DNA of 64,000 bases from Bacteroidota bacterium (GCA_947469885.1 CANIQT010000002.1:124001-188000); one strand, 5' to 3'. Numbered from the stretch's first letter, positions 15,655-24,559 are shown. Translations and numbers: made by a program. The notes: generated by a model from the letters alone, not told the origin.

Positions 15655-17142
15655 TTGAAAAAAGTAATAGTTATAGGTGCAGGTTTTGCAGGACTTTCAG
15701 CAGCTGCCACTTTATCTAAAAACGGTTTTGATGTCACGCTGTTCGAAAAAAATAATTCTCTTGGTGGTCGTGCACGGAAATTAGAAATGGAAGGATTTAC
15801 GTTCGACATGGGTCCTTCGTGGTACTGGATGCCAGATGTGTTCGAAAATTATTTCAAAGTGTTTGATACTACTGTTGCTGAACAGTATGACTTAATTAGG
15901 TTAGACCCATCGTATGCAGTATTTTTTAGTAAAGATGAAGTGTTCCGTATTCCAGCCAACTTAAATGAATTTTATCAGCTCTTTGAACAACATGAACCAG
16001 GAAGCAGCGCACCATTAAAAAAATTTTTAGCAGATGCAGAATACAAATACAACATAAGCATGTCTGATTTTGTTCTCAAACCAAGTCTTTCCATTCTTGA
16101 GTTTATGGATTTTCGCATTCTAAATGCTGCTTTTAGAATGGACTTATTTAAGTCCATCAGCAAATACATCCGCAACCATTTTACCAATCCAAAACTAATT
16201 CAATTATTAGAATTTCCAGTTTTGTTTCTTGGAGCAAAACCAAATGATACGCCTGCTTTGTACAGTATGATGAATTATGCTGATATAGTTTTAGGTACTT
16301 GGTACCCAATGGGTGGAATGTATAAAATAGTGGAAGCAATGGTAAGTGTAGCTGTTGCCCAAGGTGTAAAAATCAAAACAAACGAAACAGTTTCAAAAAT
16401 AAATATTGAAAATAAAAAAGCTGTAAGTGTTGTTTCGAATGGCGTAACATATAAAACAGATATTGTAATTGGTGCAGGAGATTATCATCATATCGAACAA
16501 AATTTATTAGAAGAAAAATATAGAAACTATACTCAAACTTACTGGGAAAGCCGCAAAATGGCTCCTTCGTGCCTGATGTATTATTTAGGCATTGACAAAA
16601 AAATAGAAGGACTGGAGCATCACAATTTATTTTTTGATGCCAATTTTGATAAACATGCTGAAGAAATATACGACCGACCACAGTGGCCCACTGATCCCCT
16701 CTTCTACTCTACTTGTTCCTCCAAAACAGATAATTCAGTTTCTCCTCAAGGAAAGGAAAATTTAGTACTTTTAATCCCGATTGCAGTTGACATTGAAGAC
16801 ACTGAAGAAATTCGTGAAAAGTATTTTAATATTATGATGGACAGATTAGAATACCTCACAGGACAAAGTATAAAACCTTTTGTGATAGTGAAAAAAAGTT
16901 ACTGCCTCCATGATTTCAAAAATGATTATAATTCGTTTGGGGGCAATGCTTACGGATTGGCAAACACTTTGAAACAAACTGCTATTTTGAAACCAACACT
17001 TAAAAACAAAAAAGTTAACAACCTGTATTATGCAGGACAATTAACTGTTCCCGGACCAGGTGTTCCTCCATCTATTATTTCAGGGCAGATAGTTGCTAAT
17101 GAAATAAGTAAAAAGTTTGGTGAAGATACGGATAACGAATAA
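15655..17142 (+). CDS. crtI: Phytoene desaturase family protein
   Basis: This FAD-dependent enzyme introduces double bases of desaturation into phytoene toward lycopene in carotenoid synthesis; it is likely membrane-associated. At 495 residues it is full length. The N-terminal dinucleotide loop is VIVIGAGFAGLSAAATLSKN (about residues 4-23), followed by SLGGRARKLEMEGFTFDMGP. The C-terminal signature is YYAGQLTVPGPGVPPSIISG. The start is a TTG at 15655 after an A-rich stretch, since no ATG fits. The last codons (DNE and stop) lie inside an inverted repeat. It heads the carotenoid cluster. Confidence 0.93.
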   Translation: MKKVIVIGAGFAGLSAAATLSKNGFDVTLFEKNNSLGGRARKLEMEGFTFDMGPSWYWMPDVFENYFKVFDTTVAEQYDLIRLDPSYAVFFSKDEVFRIPANLNEFYQLFEQHEPGSSAPLKKFLADAEYKYNISMSDFVLKPSLSILEFMDFRILNAAFRMDLFKSISKYIRNHFTNPKLIQLLEFPVLFLGAKPNDTPALYSMMNYADIVLGTWYPMGGMYKIVEAMVSVAVAQGVKIKTNETVSKINIENKKAVSVVSNGVTYKTDIVIGAGDYHHIEQNLLEEKYRNYTQTYWESRKMAPSCLMYYLGIDKKIEGLEHHNLFFDANFDKHAEEIYDRPQWPTDPLFYSTCSSKTDNSVSPQGKENLVLLIPIAVDIEDTEEIREKYFNIMMDRLEYLTGQSIKPFVIVKKSYCLHDFKNDYNSFGGNAYGLANTLKQTAILKPTLKNKKVNNLYYAGQLTVPGPGVPPSIISGQIVANEISKKFGEDTDNE

Positions 17143-17203
17143 AAACGAATTTACGAATCTAAAATCGCGTAATTCGTAAATTCGCAATAATTCGTTATCC
17201 ATA
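17127..17203. repeat. Nested inverted repeat overlapping the crtI stop
   Basis: Outer arms GGATAACGAAT (17128-17138) and ATTCGTTATCC, and inner arms CGAATTTACGAAT and ATTCGTAAATTCG, are perfect. The crtI stop codon is part of the outer left arm. A stem in the crtI-crtB mRNA could attenuate crtB. Confidence 0.85.
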
Positions 17204-17222
17204 CAGTTTTAAATTTAAAACA

Positions 17223-18062
17223 ATGAAAGATTTATACAACGAAGTATGTTACAAGTGCAGTAAGTTAGTTACCAATAACTACAGCACTTCTTTTTCGTTA
17301 GGTGTAAGCCTGCTTCACAAAGATTTTGTAATGCCTGTTCATGCTATCTATGGCTTTGTTCGCTTTGCTGATGAAATAGTAGATACCTTTCATACTCACA
17401 ATAAAAAAGAACTGCTGCAACGATTCATCAAAGACACACACGATGCCATTACTGATAAAATAAGTCTGAATCCTATCCTTCACAGTTTTCAGGACACAGT
17501 AAATAAATACAACATTGACATTGAACTTGTAAATACTTTTCTAAAAAGTATGGAAATGGACCTTGAAAAAAGCGAGCACAATCAGACGACTTACGAGAAA
17601 TACATTTTCGGTTCGGCTGAAGTAGTTGGGCTAATGTGCCTCAAAATATTTGTGGAAGGAAACGAAAAACAATATGAAGAATTGAAACACGATGCCATGA
17701 AACTGGGCGCTGCATTTCAGAAAATAAATTTTTTGCGCGATTTAAAAGCTGATTATCACATTCTCGGACGTGCTTATTTCCCAGGCTTTCAAATCGACAA
17801 TTTCAACGCTGTTACAAAAAAAGAAATTGAAGCAGACATTCAAAAAGATTTTGATAATGGATTGAGAGGAATAAAAAAATTGCCCCGTAAAGCACGTTTT
17901 GGAGTTTATCTGGCTTACATTTATTATTATGCTTTATTCACCAAAATAAAAAACACACCAGCAGAAAAGGTTATCTCCACCCGCATTCGAATTACCGATG
18001 CGCGGAAGTATCTTCTCTTTTTCAGTTCTTATTTAAAACATAGTTTCAATCTAATTAAGTGA
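17223..18062 (+). CDS. crtB: Phytoene synthase
   Basis: It condenses two geranylgeranyl diphosphates to phytoene, the first committed carotenoid step. At 279 residues it matches the squalene/phytoene synthase family. The two Asp-rich magnesium sites are FADEIVDTF near residues 42-50 and NFLRDLKADY near 170-179. The N-terminal TNNYSTSFSLGVSLL is typical. It lies 80 bases after crtI. Its stop overlaps the next start by one base (TGATG), which implies translational coupling. Confidence 0.95.
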   Translation: MKDLYNEVCYKCSKLVTNNYSTSFSLGVSLLHKDFVMPVHAIYGFVRFADEIVDTFHTHNKKELLQRFIKDTHDAITDKISLNPILHSFQDTVNKYNIDIELVNTFLKSMEMDLEKSEHNQTTYEKYIFGSAEVVGLMCLKIFVEGNEKQYEELKHDAMKLGAAFQKINFLRDLKADYHILGRAYFPGFQIDNFNAVTKKEIEADIQKDFDNGLRGIKKLPRKARFGVYLAYIYYYALFTKIKNTPAEKVISTRIRITDARKYLLFFSSYLKHSFNLIK

Positions 18063-18568
18063 TGTACAAAGCGCTCTTTCTCTGGTGTTTCCTTTTTCTC
18101 AACTTGTATTGTATTTCGCAAACCATGAACACGGATATACTCCGGCAAGAATATATTAATGTAAAAACTGACAGTGCTTCCTGTGCCAGACTGTACACAA
18201 AAATAACAAAAGAGAACTCATCAAACAACATCATCATTTGCTACAAAGGAGCCATAACAGCCTCTATGGCAGACTATTCGAAAAACAAAACAGAAAAATT
18301 AAAACTTTTTAGTGAAGGCAAAAAACTGGTGGAACAATGCATTGCTAAAGATACCAGCAATGTGGAATTACGTTTTCTGCGTTTTACTGTTCAAACCAGC
18401 TGCCCTAAAATATTGGGCTATAACAAACAAATTGAAAAAGATAAAAAATATATTTTATCTGTTTACAAAAGCATCACTATTTCCCGTTTAAGAACTATGA
18501 TTTTTGATTATCTGTATCATTCCTCCTATCTTACCAAAACAGAAAAAGATTATTTAAGAATTGATTAA
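18062..18568 (+). CDS. Unknown exported protein in the carotenoid operon
   Basis: A 168-residue protein from the ATG at 18062, overlapping the crtB stop. A signal peptide (MYKALFLWCFLFLNLYCISQ) is followed by an all-helical body with a pattern like one or two TPR hairpins (AITASMADYSKNKTEKLKLF, then AKDTSNVELRFLRFTVQ). Similar proteins are found beside crtB in other Bacteroidota. No catalytic motif is visible. Coupling to crtB and the 3-base gap to the cruF-like gene suggest a helper role in carotenoid assembly or export, but this is inference. Confidence 0.75.
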   Translation: MYKALFLWCFLFLNLYCISQTMNTDILRQEYINVKTDSASCARLYTKITKENSSNNIIICYKGAITASMADYSKNKTEKLKLFSEGKKLVEQCIAKDTSNVELRFLRFTVQTSCPKILGYNKQIEKDKKYILSVYKSITISRLRTMIFDYLYHSSYLTKTEKDYLRID

Positions 18569-18571
18569 AAA

Positions 18572-19210
18572 ATGGCTGTTTCGCAAAAAGATAAAATATT
18601 ATTCGCTTCCATACTTATCATTTGCGTTATTGAACTAACAGGGTTAATTGGTCTTAATTCCTCTTTGCAGCTACTTTTTATGAAGCTTACTCCTTTAAGC
18701 CTACTCATTAGCCTTGCACTCTTCTTTATTAACCAACACCATTTTCGACATGGGTTCCGTTTTTATTTTGCCCTTGTTTTTCTTCTTGGTTTTTTTATCG
18801 AAGTAATAGGAGTAAAAACGGGAATAATATTTGGCAACTATGCATACGGAGGCACACTTGGTTTAAAACTATTTGATGTACCCCTACTTATCGGTGCCAA
18901 CTGGTTTATGCTTATTTATAGCACAGGTACTATTTGTTACCAAATAAAACAAAGCATTTTTGTAAAATCCCTTATCGGTGCAGGCATGATGGTAGTTCTT
19001 GATTTGTTCATAGAGCCTGTCGCTATGAAATATAATTTCTGGATGTGGAGAAATGGTATCATTCCAGTTCAGAATTATGTTGCATGGTTCATGCTTTCGT
19101 TTGTTCTGTTGCTCTTGTTTTATGTTTTCAGTTTCGTAAAACACAACAAATTTGCAAATGCATTCTTTTTTGTACAGCTTTGCTTTTTCATCTTGCTTAA
19201 TATATTTTGA
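18572..19210 (+). CDS. Carotenoid biosynthesis membrane protein (CruF-like)
   Basis: This 212-residue protein has about seven membrane helices. It matches the DUF422 family that includes CruF, the 1',2'-hydratase acting on the open end of gamma-carotene-type molecules. Family landmarks are EVIGVKTGIIFGNYAYG, VPLLIGANWFML and VVLDLFIEPVAMKYNFWMW. It follows the unknown exported gene by three bases and precedes the lycopene cyclase by eight, in the same operon. The likely product is a hydroxylated monocyclic carotenoid. The exact reaction is inferred from family and context. Confidence 0.82.
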   Translation: MAVSQKDKILFASILIICVIELTGLIGLNSSLQLLFMKLTPLSLLISLALFFINQHHFRHGFRFYFALVFLLGFFIEVIGVKTGIIFGNYAYGGTLGLKLFDVPLLIGANWFMLIYSTGTICYQIKQSIFVKSLIGAGMMVVLDLFIEPVAMKYNFWMWRNGIIPVQNYVAWFMLSFVLLLLFYVFSFVKHNKFANAFFFVQLCFFILLNIF

Positions 19211-19218
19211 CCCACCTG

Positions 19219-19896
19219 ATGAAACACTACTCTTATTTTATATTGTTACTTTTCACCCTTGCCTATCCTCTTTTCAAAAGTTTTGAACCCAAAATTCAAT
19301 TTCACAAAACATGGAAACAATTATTTCCTGCAATCGTAATAACAGCTATCATATTTATTGCAGGTGATATGTGGTTTGTAAGCAAAGGTATTTGGTGGTT
19401 CGACAACGATTATGTAATCGGCATTTACATTTTTAATCTACCTATAGAAGAATGTTTGTTTTTTTTTATTATCCCATTTTCATCCATGTTTATTTACGAG
19501 GTAATTAATTATTTCATTAAAAAAAATATTTCTCAGAAAACAACAAAAATAATTACAACCGTGATACTCATATTCCTTCTTAGTTCAGCCATTATTTTTT
19601 ACGATCGATTTTATACACTTATCATTTTTATATTTTTAAGCATATTATTATTTCTTCACCAGTTTATTTTCAAATCAATATATTTAAGTCGGTTTTATCA
19701 GCTGTGGACCATATTAATAATTCCTTTTTTAATTTTTGATGGAATTGTAACAGCATTTCCTATCGTTATTTACAACCATTTGTATATTACTGGTTTCAGG
19801 CTTACTTCCATCCCAATTGAAGACCTATTTTACGGGGCACTTCAAACTTTAGTAATAATATCAATCTACAAAATACTTAGTTACAAAAGCACTTAA
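19219..19896 (+). CDS. Heterodimeric-type lycopene cyclase, both domains fused
   Basis: The protein is 225 residues from the ATG at 19219; an upstream TTG at 19207 would overlap the previous gene. It has six or seven membrane helices in two homologous halves, each with the family's acidic motif: NLPIEECLFFF near residue 75 and SIPIEDLFYG near 203. These correspond to the CrtYc and CrtYd subunits of actinobacterial cyclases and to the cyclase half of fungal CarRA. It should convert linear lycopene ends to beta rings. It is the last gene of the carotenoid operon; no hydroxylase or ketolase follows. Confidence 0.88.
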   Translation: MKHYSYFILLLFTLAYPLFKSFEPKIQFHKTWKQLFPAIVITAIIFIAGDMWFVSKGIWWFDNDYVIGIYIFNLPIEECLFFFIIPFSSMFIYEVINYFIKKNISQKTTKIITTVILIFLLSSAIIFYDRFYTLIIFIFLSILLFLHQFIFKSIYLSRFYQLWTILIIPFLIFDGIVTAFPIVIYNHLYITGFRLTSIPIEDLFYGALQTLVIISIYKILSYKST

Positions 19897-19968
19897 AATT
19901 CAAGTTGCAAGGCATGAAAAAAAATTAAAACCTCGAGTTAAAATATAAAGTGTAAAGAAATAAAATAT

Positions 19969-19976
19969 TAAATTTG
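19969..19976 (+). promoter_or_regulatory. -7 promoter element before the channel-like gene
   Basis: TAAATTTG lies 15 bases ahead of the ATG at 19992. No TTG box is seen at the proper distance. Confidence 0.4.
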
Positions 19977-19991
19977 TATAAATCAAATACC

Positions 19992-20360
19992 ATGTTTAAA
20001 TTCGAACAAAAAACCAAACCCTTAATTTCTAGAAAAAATTATTACAAACGATTAAAAGATAATTTTCTTTTATCCATTGCTATAATTTTAATTTCTTTAG
20101 CACTAGGAGTAGGAGGTTACATGCTTTTTGCCAACCTAAGTTTTGTTGATGCCGTATTAAACGCAAGTATGATATTGGGTGGCATGGGTCCGGTGGATGT
20201 TCTTCACACTGATGCAGCAAAATACTTTGCATCATTTTACGCGCTGTTTAGTGGAATTACATTAATTACCACTGTTGGTATTTTATTCGCTCCAATGGTT
20301 CATCGCATGATGCACCGATTTCATCTCGAAACAGACAGCGATGAAGATAAAAACAACTAA
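19992..20360 (+). CDS. Small membrane protein resembling a degenerate two-helix channel
   Basis: This 122-residue protein starts at the ATG at 19992. Two membrane helices (about 24-46 and 76-100) flank a short re-entrant-like segment, FVDAVLNASMILGGMGPVDV. The layout copies the pore module of two-helix potassium channels: helix, short pore helix, filter, Thr/Lys, then FxxxYALxxG. The filter, however, reads GGMGPVD instead of TVGYGD. Basic and acidic residues close the C-terminus (MVHRMMHRFHL). It may be a divergent channel or a structural relative. It stands alone and converges with the PorE-like gene end to end. Confidence 0.6.
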   Translation: MFKFEQKTKPLISRKNYYKRLKDNFLLSIAIILISLALGVGGYMLFANLSFVDAVLNASMILGGMGPVDVLHTDAAKYFASFYALFSGITLITTVGILFAPMVHRMMHRFHLETDSDEDKNN

Positions 20361-22307
20361 CTACTTCCCCATAACTTTAAACTCTGTTCTTCTATTCATT
20401 GCGCGGTTTTCGTCTGTATCATTTTTCACTTTCGGTTTCGTATCTCCATAACCTTTATAGGCAAGACGCTTTGCATCAATACCGTTTATAATTAAATAAT
20501 CGTACACCGCCTTGGCTCGGTTTTGTGAAAGAGTAAAATTCATCTTTTTATCTCCGACATTGTCGGTATGTCCGCTCAATTCGATGCGGAGTGTTTTGTT
20601 AAGAATTAAAAAAGAAACCAATTTATTCAACTCTGTTTTCGATTCGGGTTTCAAATCAAATTTAGCAGTTTCAAAAAATATATTTTTTAACTCTACCACA
20701 TTACCCGTATCTATAGGCTGCATGGGCACATCCATCAAAAATGGTTTTGATACATCAAGCATTTCTTTGAGCGAAAAATTTTCAGAATAAAATAAATAAC
20801 CCGCCATCGAAACATTAAGTGCATAATTTTTATTTATTGGCAAGGTTACCAAAAACTCCCCATTACCACTGTTTGCATCCGATGTAATTATTGTTTTCGT
20901 AGATTCCAAGTCAATCAATTCAAAGTGAGCACCCAAGGGAGCTTTTGTTTTTGCATCATACACTTTGCCCTTTACATAAGTAATTTTTCCAGGACGAACA
21001 TCGTCATACAATTCGAATTGATACAAATCCAAACCACCAAAACCTCCCGGACGTTTGCTTGCGAAATAAGCAAGATTGCCAGCAGGATTCACAAGTAAAC
21101 TATGATCATCAAGATAAGTATTGATTGGATAACCTAAATTTCGTGCTGCTCCCCAAATTCCGTTATCATCCATTCGTGACACATAAATATCATACCCTCC
21201 CATTCCTGCATGCCCATTCGACCCAAAATACAACGACCTGCCATCAGTAGAAATACAAACAGATTCTTCGTCACCGGGTGAATTTACCCTGCTACCAAGG
21301 TTTACAGGATGCTCCCAACTTCCGTTATCATTTAGTGTTGCCTCGTAAATATCATGCATTCCGAAGCCACCCGGACGATTACTCACAAAATAAATATGTT
21401 TCCCGTCAGCCGAAAAACTTGGTTGTGTCTCCCGGAACTTCGAATTTACAGCGTTTCCAAGGTTAAATGTTTTCGACCATCCATTACCAACTTTCTCAGT
21501 ATAAAAAATATCACATGCTCCAATTCCCTTTCTACCAGGTCCCCAACCTTCTGCTTTGTCAACACAAACTGTAAAAAATAATAGTTGCCCGTCAGCCGAA
21601 AGTGTCGGTGCACCTTCGTTTCCGGGGGTATTAATTCCGTAACCAATCAATTGAGATTTCTGCCAAGCATCATTTGCCTTTTTACTAATCATAAAATCTT
21701 CTTGTAAATGTACTTCATTTGTTCGGTTATTTCGGGTGTATAAAAACGTTTGTTCATCAGCAGTAACTGCAGGGAAATATTCGTCAAGGTTTGAGTTGAT
21801 TGTCTCTCCCATGTTTTTAGGTTCAAAAGGTACAGGATGTTTCATGGCTTCAATCGCAAAATTACAATTGTCTAATTGCAGTTCAGTTTTGTCTTTCGAG
21901 TCTGGATTAATATTTGGCTTTTTCAGAAACGCCTGAAAGTCTTTTCGTGCATCTTCGTATTTACCAAGCCTCATTTCAACAGTAGCAAGGTTATAAAAAT
22001 TACTCAGATTAAATTTAGGGTTAATGCTAATCGCTTTCACATATTCGTCAATCGAATTCTGAATTTCATTTCTTGTTTCACAAATTTCGGCAAGGAGCAA
22101 ATGAGGCTCAATAAAATTAGCATCCCTTTCAATTGCTTTTAATGAGCCTTCTTTGGCTTTGTCGTCATTGCCCTTAGAATATTCTTTTACCGCATCTTCA
22201 AAAATCGAAATCGCTTTTTTGTTGGTAGATGAATATTGTCCCGGTGGCAATTGTGCAAAGGTGGTTGCACTAATAAGAAAGAAGAAAAGTATAATTTTTT
22301 TTTTCAT
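20361..22307 (-). CDS. PorE-like OmpA family protein (TPR, PD40 propeller, OmpA)
   Basis: A 648-residue envelope protein. After a signal peptide come TPR-like repeats (about 25-150), a PD40/WD40-like beta-propeller (about 170-430) with repeated FVSNRPGGFGMHDIY-type blades, a carboxypeptidase-regulatory domain (about 445-530) and an OmpA peptidoglycan-binding domain. The last contains SGHTDNVGDKKMN and LSQNRAKAVYDYLI. This order is that of PorE, a type IX secretion component that ties the PorKN ring region to peptidoglycan. Many Bacteroidota have several such paralogues, so the precise role is uncertain. Confidence 0.8.
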   Translation of the reverse strand: MKKKIILFFFLISATTFAQLPPGQYSSTNKKAISIFEDAVKEYSKGNDDKAKEGSLKAIERDANFIEPHLLLAEICETRNEIQNSIDEYVKAISINPKFNLSNFYNLATVEMRLGKYEDARKDFQAFLKKPNINPDSKDKTELQLDNCNFAIEAMKHPVPFEPKNMGETINSNLDEYFPAVTADEQTFLYTRNNRTNEVHLQEDFMISKKANDAWQKSQLIGYGINTPGNEGAPTLSADGQLLFFTVCVDKAEGWGPGRKGIGACDIFYTEKVGNGWSKTFNLGNAVNSKFRETQPSFSADGKHIYFVSNRPGGFGMHDIYEATLNDNGSWEHPVNLGSRVNSPGDEESVCISTDGRSLYFGSNGHAGMGGYDIYVSRMDDNGIWGAARNLGYPINTYLDDHSLLVNPAGNLAYFASKRPGGFGGLDLYQFELYDDVRPGKITYVKGKVYDAKTKAPLGAHFELIDLESTKTIITSDANSGNGEFLVTLPINKNYALNVSMAGYLFYSENFSLKEMLDVSKPFLMDVPMQPIDTGNVVELKNIFFETAKFDLKPESKTELNKLVSFLILNKTLRIELSGHTDNVGDKKMNFTLSQNRAKAVYDYLIINGIDAKRLAYKGYGDTKPKVKNDTDENRAMNRRTEFKVMGK

Positions 22308-22340
22308 TGATAGATTGTTTTCAATAATTAAGCCAAACTA

Positions 22341-22979
22341 CTAAGGTATATTCATATACTTATGTGTTTGCAACGACACATTCCATTTGGGATTAGTCAT
22401 TACATATTCTACAATAAGTGGCATCATCTCATTAGACCTGCTCCACTCGGGTTGAAGAAATAATTTACACTCCTTATTCACCTGATGTGCATTTTTCTCT
22501 GCCCATTCAAAATCACTTTTATTAAATACAATAATTTTTAATTCGCTAGCTTTGGTAAAATTTTCGGGCAATGGCGCACTTGTCTTTTTGGGTGATAGAC
22601 ACACCCAATCCCATTCGCCTGTTAACTGATATGCACCCGAAGTTTCAATAAAAGTTTGTATTCCTTTTGATTTCAATTGTGAAGTAATGTAATTCATGTT
22701 ATACATACTCGGCTCTCCACCTGTAACAACCACAGCCTTTCCGGGATACCGAATTGCATTCGCAACTATTGCATCTACACTTGTGGCCGGATGCAAAGCT
22801 GCATCCCAGCTTTCTTTCACATCACACCAGTGGCAGCCCACATCGCAGCCACCAACACGAATAAAATACGCTGGCTTTCCCGAATGAAACCCTTCCCCTT
22901 GAATGGTATAAAACTCTTCCATCAAAGGCAATTCAAGACCTTGCTCTAATAATGTTTTATCTTTTTGTTGTGTTTCCAT
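22341..22979 (-). CDS. queE: 7-carboxy-7-deazaguanine synthase
   Basis: This radical-SAM enzyme forms the deazaguanine ring in queuosine biosynthesis. At 212 residues it is the compact family type. The iron-sulfur motif is CDVGCHWCDVKESWD (Cx3Cx2C), preceded by YFIRVGG; the SAM-binding loop is VVTGGEPSMYN. EEFYTIQGEGFHSG at the N-terminus is the family substrate loop. Its ATG directly follows the bshC stop (TAAATG), so the two genes are coupled. The other queuosine genes are not in the window. Confidence 0.93.
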   Translation of the reverse strand: METQQKDKTLLEQGLELPLMEEFYTIQGEGFHSGKPAYFIRVGGCDVGCHWCDVKESWDAALHPATSVDAIVANAIRYPGKAVVVTGGEPSMYNMNYITSQLKSKGIQTFIETSGAYQLTGEWDWVCLSPKKTSAPLPENFTKASELKIIVFNKSDFEWAEKNAHQVNKECKLFLQPEWSRSNEMMPLIVEYVMTNPKWNVSLQTHKYMNIP

Positions 22980-24521
22980 TTATTGCAAAATCATCATTTC
23001 AAATTCGAATGGATTAAATTGTTCTTTTAAATCCCCTATTAATTGATTTCCTGATTTTAAATAAAAAGGAATAAAATTATCATAACGTTCCTGCAACATT
23101 CCGTCAGGAAAAAATTTATCTTTCAATTTCCTTATTTGATTAATGTTCGTTTCCTGTTTTTGTTTTTCTGCTTTTACTAATTTGCTTTCAATGTTTTTTA
23201 AATTATTCAATACCTTTTGCATTTCCGCTTCCACTGCACCTTTCAAGGTAACATCAAACTTAACTGCTTTCTCAATGATTAATTGATAGGTTGAAACAAT
23301 TTTTTCTTCTTCCACTTTCAATGAAATATCAATTATTGAATTTCTAGTAATAAATTCCTTAATCAACACTTCTGTATCTTTAAATAAATGAGATGTAGTA
23401 ATTCCCAATTTATTCAGTTGCTGAATAGATTTTTCATCCATCATCATTGCAAAATTTCTTGGAATCAATACCGGGAAATTAATTGCATGATGATTAAACA
23501 TTGTTTTGTATTCCAACCAATAAGCTATCTCACCTGGTCCACCAACATAAGCTAAGTTAGGTAATATTTTTTGTTGATACAATGGTCGCAATACCACATT
23601 TGGACTATAAGTTTCAGGTTTTAGGTTTAAAGTTTCATCAGAAATTTTTTCAATTCTTACTCTATCATTTTCTGTCAATTCAAAAACATTAATCTCTCTT
23701 GGATTCACTTGTGCATCATACCCAGCCCTTTTTAATTCTTCAATTGTTTTATTTACAATATTAAAATTAGTCTGATTCGAAATATCATCTTTAATTATTT
23801 CAAGAAATTCATTTTTCAAACGTGCATCATCTGCATCAATAATTACCAAACCATATTCATCGAAAAGGGTATGTACCAAATATCGTGTGGCATCCGCTAG
23901 GTTATCATGTTTTAAATAAGCATCGCTGAATAGTTCAATTAACTCATGTGCATGAATAGATTCACCCAGAATTTTTTCCAATTCTGCCATCATCAAATTC
24001 AACGTATCCGTTTTTAACCTTCCAACACCACCTTTGGCGGTATGATTATACCATACAAGTTTTTGTCCGAACAAATTGATACTGTTTATTTCCTCAAAGT
24101 CATGGTCTTCGGATGCCATCCAATACACAGGAACAAAATTAGAATCTGGATAATGTTTTTTTAATTCTTCAGCCAGATTAATTGTTGTAATTATTTTATA
24201 AATAAAATAAAGCGGTCCGGTGAATAGACACAATTGATGACCTGTACAAACGGTGAAGGTATTTTCCCCTAAAAGATTGTTGATTGTTGATTGTTGATTG
24301 TTGATTCCTGTTTTCCTGTATTGTTCAGAAATAACTTCAACCAATAATTTTCGATTGATAGTCTCTTTGCTTTTATCTTCAATGACTTGTTTGAAGGATT
24401 CTATAGTGGGTTGGTAAGAATAGAATGGTCGCAACTTTTCCTCTCCATTGATATAATCTGTTATCAATTTAGAGAACTGTTTTGTATCCGATAATTTAAC
24501 TGTAGATTTATTGAAAGACAT
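22980..24521 (-). CDS. bshC: Bacillithiol biosynthesis cysteine-adding enzyme
   Basis: It joins cysteine to glucosaminyl-malate to finish bacillithiol. Family landmarks are CTGHQLCLFTGPLYFIYKI, VPVYWMASEDHDFEEIN (the HxD-like site) and VVLRPLYQQKILPNLAYVGG followed by PGEIAYWLEYK. I take the ATG at 24521; an in-frame TTG lies three codons upstream inside the promoter. Two stretches look repeat-derived: INNQQSTINN, from a 7-bp GATTGTT tandem (24275-24306), and ETLNLKPET (23611-23638). Both are in frame and do not disturb the conserved motifs. It precedes queE without a gap. Confidence 0.92.
   Translation of the reverse strand: MSFNKSTVKLSDTKQFSKLITDYINGEEKLRPFYSYQPTIESFKQVIEDKSKETINRKLLVEVISEQYRKTGINNQQSTINNLLGENTFTVCTGHQLCLFTGPLYFIYKIITTINLAEELKKHYPDSNFVPVYWMASEDHDFEEINSINLFGQKLVWYNHTAKGGVGRLKTDTLNLMMAELEKILGESIHAHELIELFSDAYLKHDNLADATRYLVHTLFDEYGLVIIDADDARLKNEFLEIIKDDISNQTNFNIVNKTIEELKRAGYDAQVNPREINVFELTENDRVRIEKISDETLNLKPETYSPNVVLRPLYQQKILPNLAYVGGPGEIAYWLEYKTMFNHHAINFPVLIPRNFAMMMDEKSIQQLNKLGITTSHLFKDTEVLIKEFITRNSIIDISLKVEEEKIVSTYQLIIEKAVKFDVTLKGAVEAEMQKVLNNLKNIESKLVKAEKQKQETNINQIRKLKDKFFPDGMLQERYDNFIPFYLKSGNQLIGDLKEQFNPFEFEMMILQ
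24275..24306. repeat. 7-bp tandem repeat inside bshC
   Basis: GATTGTT is repeated about four and a half times. Three 7-bp units equal seven codons, so the frame is preserved, and the protein gains INNQQST and INN in a surface-like region before CTGHQ. Confidence 0.85.
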
Positions 24522-24527
24522 CGTTTG

Positions 24528-24559
24528 CAAAGGTAGGTATTAACTTCGCTCCTCCCAAA
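24528..24559 (-). promoter_or_regulatory. Bacteroidota promoter for bshC
   Basis: On the minus strand TTTG (24556-24559), a 20-base spacer and TACCTTTG (24528-24535) match the consensus. The ATG is six bases after the -7 box, suggesting a leaderless or nearly leaderless mRNA. The -33 box lies in the 3' end of pepT. Confidence 0.6.
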
